Shown here piece by piece: positions 1-10,937 of a stretch of DNA of 64,000 nt. The first letter of the stretch is position 1. Each line of letters starts with the position of its first letter. Source of the stretch: Polytrichum commune. Its lineage: Eukaryota > Streptophyta > Polytrichopsida > Polytrichales > Polytrichaceae. The stretch covers positions 11,160,001 through 11,224,000 of the forward strand of contig OX485804.1 in assembly GCA_950295325.1 (NCBI GenBank), given 5' to 3'. Both the position numbers and the translations under genes were made by a program. Under the pieces are notes generated by a model. That model did no database searches. It was not told the origin of the DNA and saw nothing but the letters and a program-made list of their open reading frames with translations.

Positions 1-659
1 ATCAGAAATTTGTGTGTCACCACGAAGTTGGTGCAACGACCAGTTGAATCTCATGCTTTTTGTCACGCACAGAATGTAATGCTGTGGACCTTGCTTGCCT
101 GTTCGAGGTATTCCTTGCCTCCCCAGTTGGGTTGGTTGCTTGTTCTTTTGATCAACTGTTTTAAAATTTGAGGATATGTGTCTGATGTTCAAGAAATCAT
201 ATATATATATATTTTTGTGCACAGATTGTGTGGTCTCAAATTTTGTTGATAGTGTCAGGCTTACAAGTAGATTGTTGATGAATGAACCTCAGCTGGACAA
301 GTGTTGTCAATTTAATTGGAACATTTCAGAACCTTCATTATGTATATCCAGATAGATGTTCTGCTCCTATTTGAAAATTTCTTCATGTGTAAGGGTGTGT
401 TTTCATAGGAGAAAAACTTGTTCCGTCTTACTCTCTCATCAGCAACTTTGAATACAAAAATATTCAGATTGATTGCTTGGCATCTGAATGGTTTTCCAGG
501 TATTGACTAGGCCCTACACCTAAGGTAGACATGTATCATTTGGACACTTTTCTCTCTGCAGCCACTTCTCATATGATATGAGACACGCGATTGGTGTGAG
601 ACGATTATCAAAGACATGCAATTGGTGCGAGACGATTATCAAATCCAAATTGTGCCCCT

Positions 660-905
660 AGCCATTTGCCTCATAACTTTTGGAGCTCAAACGAATATGT
701 TATTTATTATTGATGTGAAGATTCTAATGTTCATTAAATGGTCAAATTGATCTCCCTCATTTATGTTGACTATTAAACTTGGAATGACTACCAAAATTTG
801 AGCATTTAGTCTTATCTCCTTCAAACATGTCTTTTTGGTGTTTGTTTTTAGGTGCACACTTAACCACATACCACTCAAATGTAGATGTATGTTTAAGTCT
901 AGTGT
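660..905 (+). repeat. Dispersed repeat family R1, copy 1
   Basis: This block shares ordered segments with about 6078-6220 (+), 14395-14690 (-) and 32935-33150 (+). Shared landmarks are GTTCATTAAATGGTCA, TATGTTGACTATTRAAC, a segment around AAACATGTCTTTTTGGTGT, and an end near CACACTTAACCACATACCAC. No open frame is conserved between copies. It is probably a decayed non-autonomous transposon, but the class is unknown. Confidence 0.6.
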
Positions 906-1257
906 TGGATTAAGTCACATCCGCCTTATATAATAAGAGAATCCAATGATAATTTCTATTCAAATTATGTGCTTGGAACAATCAAACTAATTACTAAGTA
1001 CATACTTGCCTATCCTGGCACCACAATATTTTACTTGTGCACACCTGAAAATATAGTGAATTCAAGTCTGTTGAGTCTATTGGCAAGCTCCTACACATCT
1101 AAAGGCCCTTTGCTCCGAAAATGAATTTGGATTATATAAGTTGGACCTCTTGATCCAGAAAACTTGAATTTTACATACAAGTATTTCTTAAAATTGAGTT
1201 CCAAACACTAAAGTAATTCATATGGTACTTTAGTATGTAGTAGCTGAATGAAGTGAA

Positions 1258-1512
1258 ACAGTGCAATGAACGGTGAGAACCGATTGCTGTAGTTAGAGAT
1301 GAACCGGTTGAGTTTGAGAAATAATCGATTCTAACTCAAGACTTCAGGGAAATTACCGATCCATTTAGAATAATTTACAGAATTTTCCCAATTCAATAAA
1401 GAAAACCCGAAAGATGTTAACATGTAACTGGTTGGTCTCGGAAGCACTAGGATCTTGATCGATTATGCCTTAAATCTCCTTGGACACTGGAACGGTGAAA
1501 TTGGATATAGAC
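1258..1512 (+). repeat. Dispersed repeat family R2, copy A
   Basis: This block resembles the cluster at 14765-15785. Shared landmarks are AACCGGTTGAGTTTGAGAAA, a 'TTCAAGACTTCAGGGAAATTACC'-like segment (variable), ACATGTAACNGGTTGG and CACTAGGATCTTGA. Copies differ by many substitutions, so the family is old. No coding capacity is visible. The class is unknown. Confidence 0.6.
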
Positions 1513-1936
1513 TAGAATATCCATATTGTGATTTCCAGACTTTCAGATGCAAGCTAGCTATAACTACAACAAGGAATCCAACATGAAACCAAGCCTAGAC
1601 TTTTAGCACAAAGACCTCAAAATTTCCAGTGGTCCCTGTTGGAATAGTGAGCGAGACCCCAACACAGATCCAAATAGCCTCAATAATTAATACAGTTTCA
1701 ATGTAAATTAAAATACAATTGGGTTGCACCCGAACAGTTGACTTGGGAACAGAATTATCATGAGATCCATTTTGCATTACTCTATTTTTAATATTTGTAT
1801 TAAAGAAACATAAAATGTTGACTTGTAAGTACATGGTGGCCATCCAGAGTGACTCACCAATTCCTCACCACATGCACAAGGCCACCGTGGCGTGCCACCT
1901 GGAGCCTCCGTGGCGATCTCCGACGGAACTCCCTAG

Positions 1937-2010
1937 GGAACGTCGAGGGCGCATAAGGGAACATAAGGAACGTAGAGGGCGCATTAGGGAACATAGGGAA
2001 CGTCGAGGGA
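1937..2010 (+). repeat. 30-bp minisatellite upstream of the esterase gene
   Basis: Two full 30-bp units (1937-1966, 1967-1996) and a third partial unit (1997-2010) begin GGAACGTMGAGGGCGCATWA. The array lies about 200 bp before the esterase start codon, in the promoter or 5' leader. It is in frame within a short open frame that reads ERRGRIREH repeats, but I do not regard that frame as a gene. Confidence 0.8.
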
Positions 2011-2211
2011 CAAATCTAGCGACGTTGTGTTCCAGAATCCTCAAAGGGAGCTGATAAAGGTGAATGCCACGTGTCTGAAATCTATGCAGGAGAGATTCGT
2101 GTATACACTGACTCGAGTCACGTCACGGCTTTTAGAAGGTACTACTAATAAGCAAAGCAAGCTTCGGACCTCCTAATAGCCTGCTTTGTCGGGGAGGGAT
2201 CGCGGGATCGA

Positions 2212-5200
2212 ATGCTCCAAAATTGTGTTTCGAACTCGGAATTTTTGTGCTCGGTGTGGTTGCGGCGGCAATTTTTCAAACGACGTGGTTTCCAACGATG
2301 TGCGACACGCCTGATTATTTTTCGTTCATGTGGAGGTTTTGGGGGTGTGAAGAAAAGAGAAGTGGAGCAGATGTCGCCGCCTACGTGTCTCCCGATGCCG
2401 AGCTTTAATCTTCTCTCCAGGATTAACAGCAACAGGAAGAGTAGCAGGATGGCGGTGCAGGCGGCCGCAGCGGAGGAGTGTGTAGAGACGATTGTGGAGG
2501 AGAAGAAGGGCGAGAGGCAGAGCTCTTTCACTCTTGGGGTCAGCAACGAGAATGCTCGCCCGGAGCATCTGGTCATCCTCGTCAATGGAATCGCTGGAAG
2601 GTGAGTAGTAGTTAATGCGGCCATTCTTACAGGATCAATCGTACTAACTTAAAGGTAAGCAGGAATGGACACATGGACAATTGGAGGGAAATGCATGAAT
2701 GACAGATTGTATTTGGGTCATTGCTTTTGTCCCTGGGGGTCTCCGAAGCTCAATATCCATTGCTCAGAATGCCGGTTGCTACAATATCTTGTCGGATTCA
2801 ATATCATCAGGAGAGTTCAATCGACTTTTGGTGGGGATCGATGGGTTCCAAGGTTTTTAGCATAAGAGAAAATGGGATTGAGGAACATCTGTTTCATAAT
2901 TGCAAGAAATGAAGAATGCGCATGCTTTGTGTTGTGTTGAACACCTCAAGGTTGCAGAAATGGAGGGAAATATATGGATGACAGAATGCATTTGGCTCAT
3001 GTCACTGGGCTCTCCGAGGCTCATAATCCATTGTCTAGAGTGTCGGTTGCTACAGTGGTTTGTCGGATTCAATAATCATCAGGATAGTTTACAGACTTTT
3101 GGCGAGGAGCGATTGGGGCTTAAGTCTTAAGCATATGAGAGATTGAGATTGAGGATCATCTGATTCATGATATTGTGGGTTCGAGATCATTTGAAGAATG
3201 TAAATGCTAAGTATTGAACACCTCAATTAAGGCCGTAGAAATGGAGAATTGGAGAAAAATGCATGGATGACAGGATGCATTTGAGTCATTGAAGGCGGGA
3301 AAGATGGGTAGCCCATTGCTTTTCCTCCGGGGGGTCTCCGAGCCTCATGAATCCATTGTCCAGAGAGACTGGGATTGAGGAGCATCTGTTTCACAATTAT
3401 CTGGGTTCAAGATCGTGTGAGCTTTGTAAAGCATTTCCTGCAGTGGGGGCGGGTGGGATGGGATCTTCTGTTATTTGTTCTCTCCTATTGCAAGAAATGA
3501 GGAATGGGTATCCTATTATGTGTTGAACACCTTATGGTCGGAGGAATGGAGAAATAAAGAATGGGAGGGAAATGCATGGATGACATAATGCATTTGGCTC
3601 ATTGATTTGTCCCTGGGGTCTCCGAGGCTTATAATCCATTATCCAGATTGTCGGTGGTTCGGTAGTTTGTCGGATTCAATAATCGGGTTAATTTACCGAC
3701 TTTTGGTGGGGATCGATGGGATCGAAGGTTTTAATCCTAAGGGAGATAGTGATTGAGGAACATCTGTTTTATAGTTTTTCTGGGTTCAAGATCATTTGAG
3801 GTTCGTAAGCAATTTTCTGCAGTGGGGAGGAATGATAAGGATTCTTTGTTCTCTCGTGTTGAATATCTTGACCCGCCACCATGTCACCCCAAAATGGACC
3901 AGTCTGGTCCAGAGGCATCCTACATAATTTGGGACTTCACTTTAAACTAAGGTAGCTGACTTATTTGTAGAGCCACTGCCAATGCAAGAATATCAGAACA
4001 TTCCCCGATGCAGAAGTTGTACCAAAATAGGCAACACCCTCATTTAGATGAGTTGAATTGAATGGTTGATAACTTTGCTGACATAGCACACCTTCGTTGT
4101 ACAAATCTTTGTGAGGTAAACATGTGATATCAGCAAGGGTGGATTCTTATCTATCAGCCTACACACCGTAACTTGAAGTTATATCTCGAGAGTCTAGAGG
4201 GGAAGCTCTACCTAGAATTCAGCAATATCACATAATATCTAAAGATTCACCAATTATATATTTGTCTGTGTTATGTATAACTCTACAGTGGTGTCACACT
4301 AATAAGCAGACCATAGAAATGTTGTTTGGTTTTGAATGCAGTGCCGAGAATTGGAGATTTGCTGCTGAGCAATTCAAGCAGAAGCTTGCTGATAAAGTAG
4401 TTGTGCACTGTATGTACGCGCACCTAAATTGGTGTTGTTCTTGTTCTCTTTTGAATGTGATGCAGCTCAAATTGAAATGGTTTCCCTAGTTAAAACAAAT
4501 TGAGTGTTTTGTGTACGTTGCAGAAGTTATTGGTTAGAGATTAGTTATTGTAACAAGCTCTGGAAATCTGCAGGTAGTGCCACCAATTCTGCTTTGAGGA
4601 CCTTAAATGGCGTTGATGTCATGGGGAATCGTCTTGCTGATGAGGTCCTCTACCATCTCTTTCATATTTCCTCTTAAGAGCAGTCAGTGCTTACTTGTCG
4701 TTACATCTCATTATCAACGATCTTTGTAAAAATAACAACACACGAATAAGAAATATGCAAACAATCTTGCTGAATGAAACTCATTTTTCTGCAGTTGGCA
4801 CTTTCAGGTCATGAAAGTAATTAAAGATACGCCTGGTGTGACAAAAATTTCATTCCTGGGTCACTCACTTGGTGGCTTGATTGCACGATATGCCATCGGC
4901 CAGTTGTATGCGCCGCCTGGTAATGAACCTATATCTTAATTAGTCGTACTCTTTGTATGTTATGTTCATTACTCACCTCTGTTTTTGCTTTCGTCCTAGT
5001 GATGCTAGTTTGTGTGGGCTTCATGAATTTTGAGGAAATGTGTGCTCTTTTGTTGATGTTTAGTTTGTCATGTTGATGAATGCCCTCTGGAAAGTAGACC
5101 TATCCTTTGACTCAATGGGACTTTTCGTCGGGAGTTGGTCCCCGTATGATTTATCATTGGTTGTGTTGTAATCAATATTATCTTTCCACTTATAGTGCAT

Positions 5201-8200
5201 GCTCGGAGGTGGTGTTTTGAATTTGAACGAAGAGCAACCTATTTTGGTACACTGAGGGCCAAACTTAATTTAGCACTTCTTGGCATGCCAAAATGTGGTT
5301 GACCCTCATGAATCGATATACAATGTTCTTCATTCAAACCTCCACACTACCACTAAGCATGCAACGCAAACTTACCGAGCATGGAAGGTATTCCATGCTA
5401 AACAACAACTCACGACCAAAAGTCATGTGGAGTTAGAAAACGACTCTAGTTTATTTTGCTTAACGAGGAGTGATCAACGCTTGTGTCTGCAATTATTGGG
5501 TTCCATGTACTAGGCTCATTTCTGAATAATATTTGCTGATAGTGGAACCACTGGTCTATCAAACATAGGGGGCCCTAATTCTCGGGTTCTTCTCAGGCGG
5601 TAAGAGCCTTTGGCAAGATATGGAAGCAGGAAGGAGTGGAAGGAAGGAGAATGAAGCTATTTTAAGTGAAACTGAAACTGAAGGGAATGGAAGAGAGCAT
5701 ATATCAGCTTCTTGCAACACTCCTTTGGAGGGGACTATAGCAGGGCTTGAACCTGTCAACTTTATTACACTTGCCACACCCCATTTAGGCTGCAGAGGGA
5801 AACAGAATGTGAGTAGACTTCCACATCAACACTATGAGTAAGTTGATATCGATGTTCTTGCTTTGATAAATCTAAGGTAGACGGGCCTTATTTGGTAACT
5901 TTTAGTTCTTTGATATCTTATCCTACTCAGATTTGCAAGGTTGAAATTTCTGTGTATTCACTAATATATCTGAAGAAGCTAGGATCAATCCCAGAAAGTT
6001 TTGGAGGTAATCTTGAATTGCTATGAAGTGTCAAAGTCCACTGACAATGAGCCTTAAGAAGGCCACTTAGGTCCCCCCAATTGTGTTGACTATTGAGTGT
6101 AAAACGGTTAACAAATTTTGAGCATGTAGTTCAATATCTTTTTAAAACAAAGGTCTTTATGGTGTCTGTTCTTAGGTCTCCACCCAACCACCCACCACTC
6201 AAATATACGTATCTGATTATCACAAGTAACCGAAATAGGTCATCTAACCTTAATGTAGACGATACATGGATGATTCTTAAGATATCAATCTCTATCTATC
6301 TGCATGTTGTTATGATCACTGCTGTGGTTGTAAACAAGTCAGCAGTAGAAAACAATTTTTACTACTGTTTTTGTTCCCTCATTGAATTAAAGCTGTATTT
6401 CCTTGTTCCCGAATCCCCAAGTTTGCTCTGAATCTACTCATGTCTTCTCCTCCTTGATGTGAAGATCTCACTCTACTTATTGACATGATGATGTACTTCT
6501 CATTTTGTATTTTCCTGGCTAATCAATTTTGTGCAGCTGCCATTCCTATTTGGAATTGCTTCACTCGAGAAAGTTGCTCCCTTAGTTTCACACTGGTTTG
6601 TTGGAAGAACTGGCCGGCACTTATTTCTTGCTGATGGGGATAAAACACACGATCCTCTTCTGCAACGGATGGTCACGGATTGCGACGAGGGGAGGTTTTT
6701 GTTAGTAACTTTTCTTATCCCATTTACATTATTTTCTTCAGGCCTTTGATGGCAATGTATCGAGAGGCAACATTTTGGGCTTAAGATTACAACCAAAGAA
6801 ACTAGTTAATTGTCATGTGTGATGCCAATATTTTGTGGATGTTGTTGGTTAATTTTGAAGGTTGATAATGTGATCCTGCCATTAGATCAACTATTGTCAC
6901 TCTAGATTTAGGTGTTGCGGCGTACACAGCTGACTGGAAAGGTGTATCTTGGTTTTGTAGATCAGCATTGCGATCTTTTAAGCAAAGGACTGCATATGCA
7001 AATGTCTACCTTGATCGTATCCATCCTCTGACATTTCTGAAATTATTGAACTTAATGACAAATATTCTCAGAATTGAATTGAACATTGTTGTAGGTTTTA
7101 GGTTAGTCATTTGTCTGTGTCCTTCTGTCTGCGAGAATGATTGGTGTGCATACAGTTGCTGTCCTGTGCTGGAGGGATCAATAGTTCTCATGTCAGATGC
7201 TACCCACAATTATGTGGATTTTAAAGAAAATTTCTTTATGCCACCTGGGACCTTGGTCTAGTTTATTTCTGCAAGTTGTCCTGAACACCCTGAAGGCATG
7301 GTTGGATGGCGGACTGCATCGATTCGAAGGGAAAGCGAAATGCCAGAGGTACTTCATTCTTATCATTCTTCTGTGTCTTTTTGGCAGTTGGACATACATT
7401 TTAAAGCTTGTTGTGATCACATTTGTGAAGGATAGAACAGACAGAAAGACACTGAAACTTCTTTTTCTTTTCACAACTTTCAACCCGATGTGGATGTTGA
7501 AATGCAACAGGTTCCGCTTAAGGCCATGGAAGAAATGTACCCACATGTTGTGGGGATGGCAGTTATACCAAAGGATGAGGATACAGATGATGGTAGTGAA
7601 TCAAAGACAGCACCCGCAGCTGATGCAATTGAAGGTAAGTTAACTTCTAGATTGAGACTGTTATCTGAGGAAGGCTGTTCTGACATATTCATCACATATA
7701 ATTCCTGGGAATTTATGTATCAGTCGGTAACTGATTGGAGCCTGCTATGGAACTCTAGTGGTGCACTTGATTGACATATTCTTATGACTTATAAATATGA
7801 CCTACTTATAAATAGTCTAACACTGTTTCTGGTTTCCCCAGAGGATATGGTTTCTGGCCTTCAAAAAGTTCGGTGGACGATATATGATGTGAATTTCATG
7901 AATGCTGTGAAGAAGAACGAGGCTCACAATCTTATTCAGGTGCGTGAATCTAATTGGTGCACTAACTTGACATGGTCAGGACCCGAATAACTACAGAGAC
8001 GCATTTATATTCAAGATGTTACATTTTGATTACACAGTGAAGTTTTCAGTCGACTTCTTCCTTTGAACACCAATTGAGAGAGAGCGCTTGTATTCTCACT
8101 TGTGAACAATTGCCTGAGAACAAGAACATCTACTTCAGTATGGAAGTAGGTTGGTATAGCACTTGCACAAAACATCTACTTCAGTACGGTTCCTCTGACC

Positions 8201-8288
8201 AAATAATAAGGTTATGCAGGTGAAAACAGCATCTATACATAGTGAAGGTGCAGATGTGATATATCACATTCTCGATAAGCATTTTTGA
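2212..8288 (+). CDS. DUF676-type alpha/beta-hydrolase (putative serine esterase/lipase), 11 exons
   Basis: Exons: 2212-2600, 4342-4409, 4574-4644, 4808-4919, 5597-5808, 6537-6700, 6961-7016, 7296-7348, 7511-7634, 7842-7939, 8220-8288. They join in phase to 471 residues. The first conserved block is HLVILVNGIAGS (119-130), then VDVMGNRLADE, the nucleophile elbow FLGHSLGGL (catalytic Ser196), NFITLATPHLG, RTGRHLFLADGD (candidate acid Asp), GWRTASIRRESEMPE, and a C-terminus HNLIQVKTASIHSEGADVIYHI-like block. This order and length match the plant DUF676 family that includes Arabidopsis At5g51180. Family members are predicted lipid or ester hydrolases; substrate is not established. The first ~110 residues are variable; translation could instead begin at Met54 (2371) or at the later ATG near 2450. 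Intron 1 is 1741 bp and repeat-filled. Family assignment is secure; the start is not. Confidence 0.9.
2663..3871 (+). repeat. Four diverged tandem repeats inside esterase intron 1
   Basis: Four consecutive units of about 280-330 bp fill most of the intron: about 2663-2957, 2958-3237, 3238-3541 and 3542-3871. Each carries, in order, a GGAGGGAAATGCATGGATGA-like start, GGTCTCCGAGGCTCAT, ATCCATTGTCCAGA, a CGACTTTTGGTGGGGATCGA-like segment (lost from unit 3), GATTGAGGAACATCTGTTT, and TGTTGAACACCT near the end. No reading frame is kept across units. The array is entirely intronic. Confidence 0.8.
6078..6220 (+). repeat. Dispersed repeat family R1, copy 2 (esterase intron 5)
   Basis: A partial copy of R1, from TGTTGACTATTGAGTG through GTCTTTATGGTGTCTGTTCT to CACCACTCAAATATACG. 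It lies inside the intron between the exons ending at 5808 and starting at 6537, so the element inserted in, or was carried by, a transcribed gene. Confidence 0.55.
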
Positions 8289-10599
8289 AATGTATCTGGA
8301 GAATATGCATCCTGGATGTGCGATCGAAGGCAAAGGCTTGGACAAACCGATTTTTAGTGTGTAGGTCCACAAAGACTTGTAGACCACACCATTAAGGCTT
8401 ATGATTTCTCTAGTTCGCTAATTTGTCCTAGAAGTTGTTTTAACCGCTAACACCAGTATATTTTAACTTAGTGGTCAGCTACCTGTTATCTTGTCAATAT
8501 ATTGCTTGACAGAGTGCAGCAAAATAATTATGAAAACACATCAACAACAAGTAATAGGAGTCCAAAAATATGGCGGACTATTGATTGCAAATTCAATGTA
8601 TAAGTGCTCAACCTTTTCAAGGGCTGCATTACTTGGAATTTGCATTTTACCAATGTGGTGCAACGTGCCTGAAAGTGAGCTTTCAAATGGAAGCAGGCCG
8701 TCTCAAACAGAACAAACTTTCAGTTATCTTATTGGAATTCTCTTAATCCCTGTGTGTGTAAGCATTTACTCATGGGTGATGAATGTATGGCAGAACTCGT
8801 ACTTCCAGGTAGTGATTCATCAATCTGGAATATTGTCTCTTGGGGCACAATATAGATGTTAGGTTGCCAAGCCGCTCCCTACTGTCCTGTGGGGTCTCCT
8901 AGCATGTCTAATAATAGTAACCATAACTAGGAAGTTGTCACTTATTGGTTTTTGTTGGACTTCACATTTCTTGAAACTGAGGTATACGAATAGGCTTTTG
9001 ATTCCTTGAAGAAAATTTCTAACAATACCTTGTGATATCATCAAATTGAGAAGGTAAATCTATCCAAACTACTGTATGAAGCCTCAACGAGGAGTTTAAA
9101 GAAGAATAAGTCTGGATCTTTGAGGATCAGCGTGAATGAGCAATCTAGGCAGTCCTTCAAAGGAAAATTAGGAGCCCTATGGCATAAATTGTTGACACCA
9201 AAGTAAACACTTTGAAATCTATCTACTATTAAGTCCCATTATTCAGAACTTAGCATTAGGTCTTTTTGCAACAATTATCTGAGACTTGTTAGCCTGGTGG
9301 AACCACAACTCATTTCAACAACTATATCCTAATCAGAACATCTGGCACGTGCCCTCAAAAGTGATGCACTTGCTCATACTACATCTTGCTGTAACAGGTA
9401 ACTGTATCAAAGAACGCAAGTTAACTGTCTTTGAGCTGAATGCTTATGGTAGAGTCATAATGGTCCAAATGGGATTTGCCATGTGCACATCCATCCATAA
9501 GTATCTCATGAGATTATTCCAATTTGGACTAGGATAGAATTGGCAGCTTGTGCGCACATCAAGGAGAGCACCATGCAATTAAACACCTGAATGCTTCTTC
9601 ACTTTAGCATGTGCCCATGGATATGGCTATCTGAATAGTGTTGGTGTCCGATAGAGGCACATGGTTCTTACCCGCATTCATATCATCCAAACCGACATTG
9701 TTGGACACAAACTCAACATGTTTTTGACCATTTGACTCAGGCAATACCCTATCAACCCATACACGTGTGGCAATTCCTCATTCCTCAATTGCTTACAGTG
9801 AAAAAATTAAGATGTGTAACATGAGGATATTTATCCCAACCCAAAGTTACCTTTATCTAATGGTGCACCATTTGGATGTTGGTGAAATTACACTTGCACG
9901 CTACTTGTACGTGCATGTCCTCTCCACAATACACTATCCTCCGTTGCATTCTTGCTCTAAGAACATTATCATAGTAACTAGAGAGACGCAAATCAAAATT
10001 CGCACCTTCTACACCAATTGCAACAGCTGCAACCATCTCCTCCCCCTGGCCTCCAAAGCCACGCCTCCTTCATGAAATCATGCAAGTTTTAATCTTTTTA
10101 AGGGCGAGGTGTTGAAATTGAAAATCAATCCCAACAAGGATGAGCCCAAGCTCCATTAAGCACTATGAGCATACGAGACCTCAGCAGTGAATTTTCTTGC
10201 AAATCTACTACAATAGTAGAATTGACATGAATTTTCACACATGCATGATGAATTTCACTAACGCAAGATGAGTTGCCTAGGACTCATATACTTGTAGTGA
10301 TTTTAGGTGCACCGGAGGGTCCAAAAAAGCGGTCATGGCCCATCAGTCTCTTGCATTTTGATGGTTCAATGGAAAACAGAATATTCAACATCTGTAGTTG
10401 CCAAGGACAAAAGAATTTTGAAGTTTTGTGACAGAGATATATATATGCATATGCACCCCCAGCCTTGTTTCGTGTAACAATTTGCACTTTTTGGGCAACT
10501 ATTCAAGCACCAATAATGGTGAACTGAAAGTCAATTGCTATTGTTCACTCCCAACCCATTGACTTCTACACTCTGGTTTGTTTCTATGAAGGTGACTGA
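8289..10599. other. Intergenic, no gene seen
   Basis: 3' flank of the esterase gene followed by AT-rich DNA. Open frames such as those at 8491-8862 and 9767-10075 show no recognisable motif, no family resemblance and no plausible splicing partners. No inverted or tandem repeat of note was seen. Confidence 0.55.
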
Positions 10600-10934
10600 G
10601 GGCCGCTTCACACGGTACCCAAGTCCTAAATCCCAAGTCACTTGAGGTTAATCCATGTAATCTCAACCGTTGAGAGCATGGAAGTTGGGATTTATATGGC
10701 AACACTTTTTGGAGGCGAGGCTTGGGACTTGTGTTGTGAGTTGGGTCGAGAAAAAAACTCGATCCAACTCTTAATTTAAGTCTTGTGAATATTATTGCAT
10801 AAAAGAATCAAGATCTGATGTTAATAATAATTAACCATATTTCAATGATTACTTGAGGCTCACAAGTTGGGACTTTGCCTCCATGTTGGGACTTGCTAAC
10901 ATGAGTGGCACTTGGGACCTCGTGTGAACTGGTC
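10600..10934. mobile_element. Tourist-like MITE, about 335 bp
   Basis: The left end begins GGGCCGCTTCACACGGTACC. The right end, read on the minus strand, begins GACCAGTTCACACGAGGTCC. The ends are therefore imperfect terminal inverted repeats (TIRs). The left flank is TGA and the right flank TTA, a degraded version of the 3-bp duplication typical of PIF/Harbinger elements. The interior has no open frame. It shares its terminal GGGCCGCTTYACA with the element at 16449-16969. Confidence 0.55.
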
Positions 10935-10937
10935 TTA

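Larger units (their letters stand above)
1..1814. other. Intergenic stretch with repeat copies
   Basis: No gene is recognisable; the short open frames here have no domain, no splice logic and no family resemblance. The stretch carries an AT dinucleotide run at about 196-213 and one copy each of the two dispersed repeat families listed separately (about 660-905 and about 1258-1512). The first few hundred bases could be the 3' end of a gene lying outside the window, but nothing in the sequence shows it. Confidence 0.6.

Noticed and set aside
2145..2624. 159-residue minus-strand open frame
   Set aside because: It is antisense to exon 1 of the esterase gene, shows no family resemblance, and the plus strand has a conserved motif and valid splice donor.
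4791..4807. Earlier acceptor (TTTTCTGCAG) for esterase exon 4
   Set aside because: It would add 13 bases and break the frame before the conserved nucleophile block; the acceptor CTTTCAG at 4807 keeps phase.
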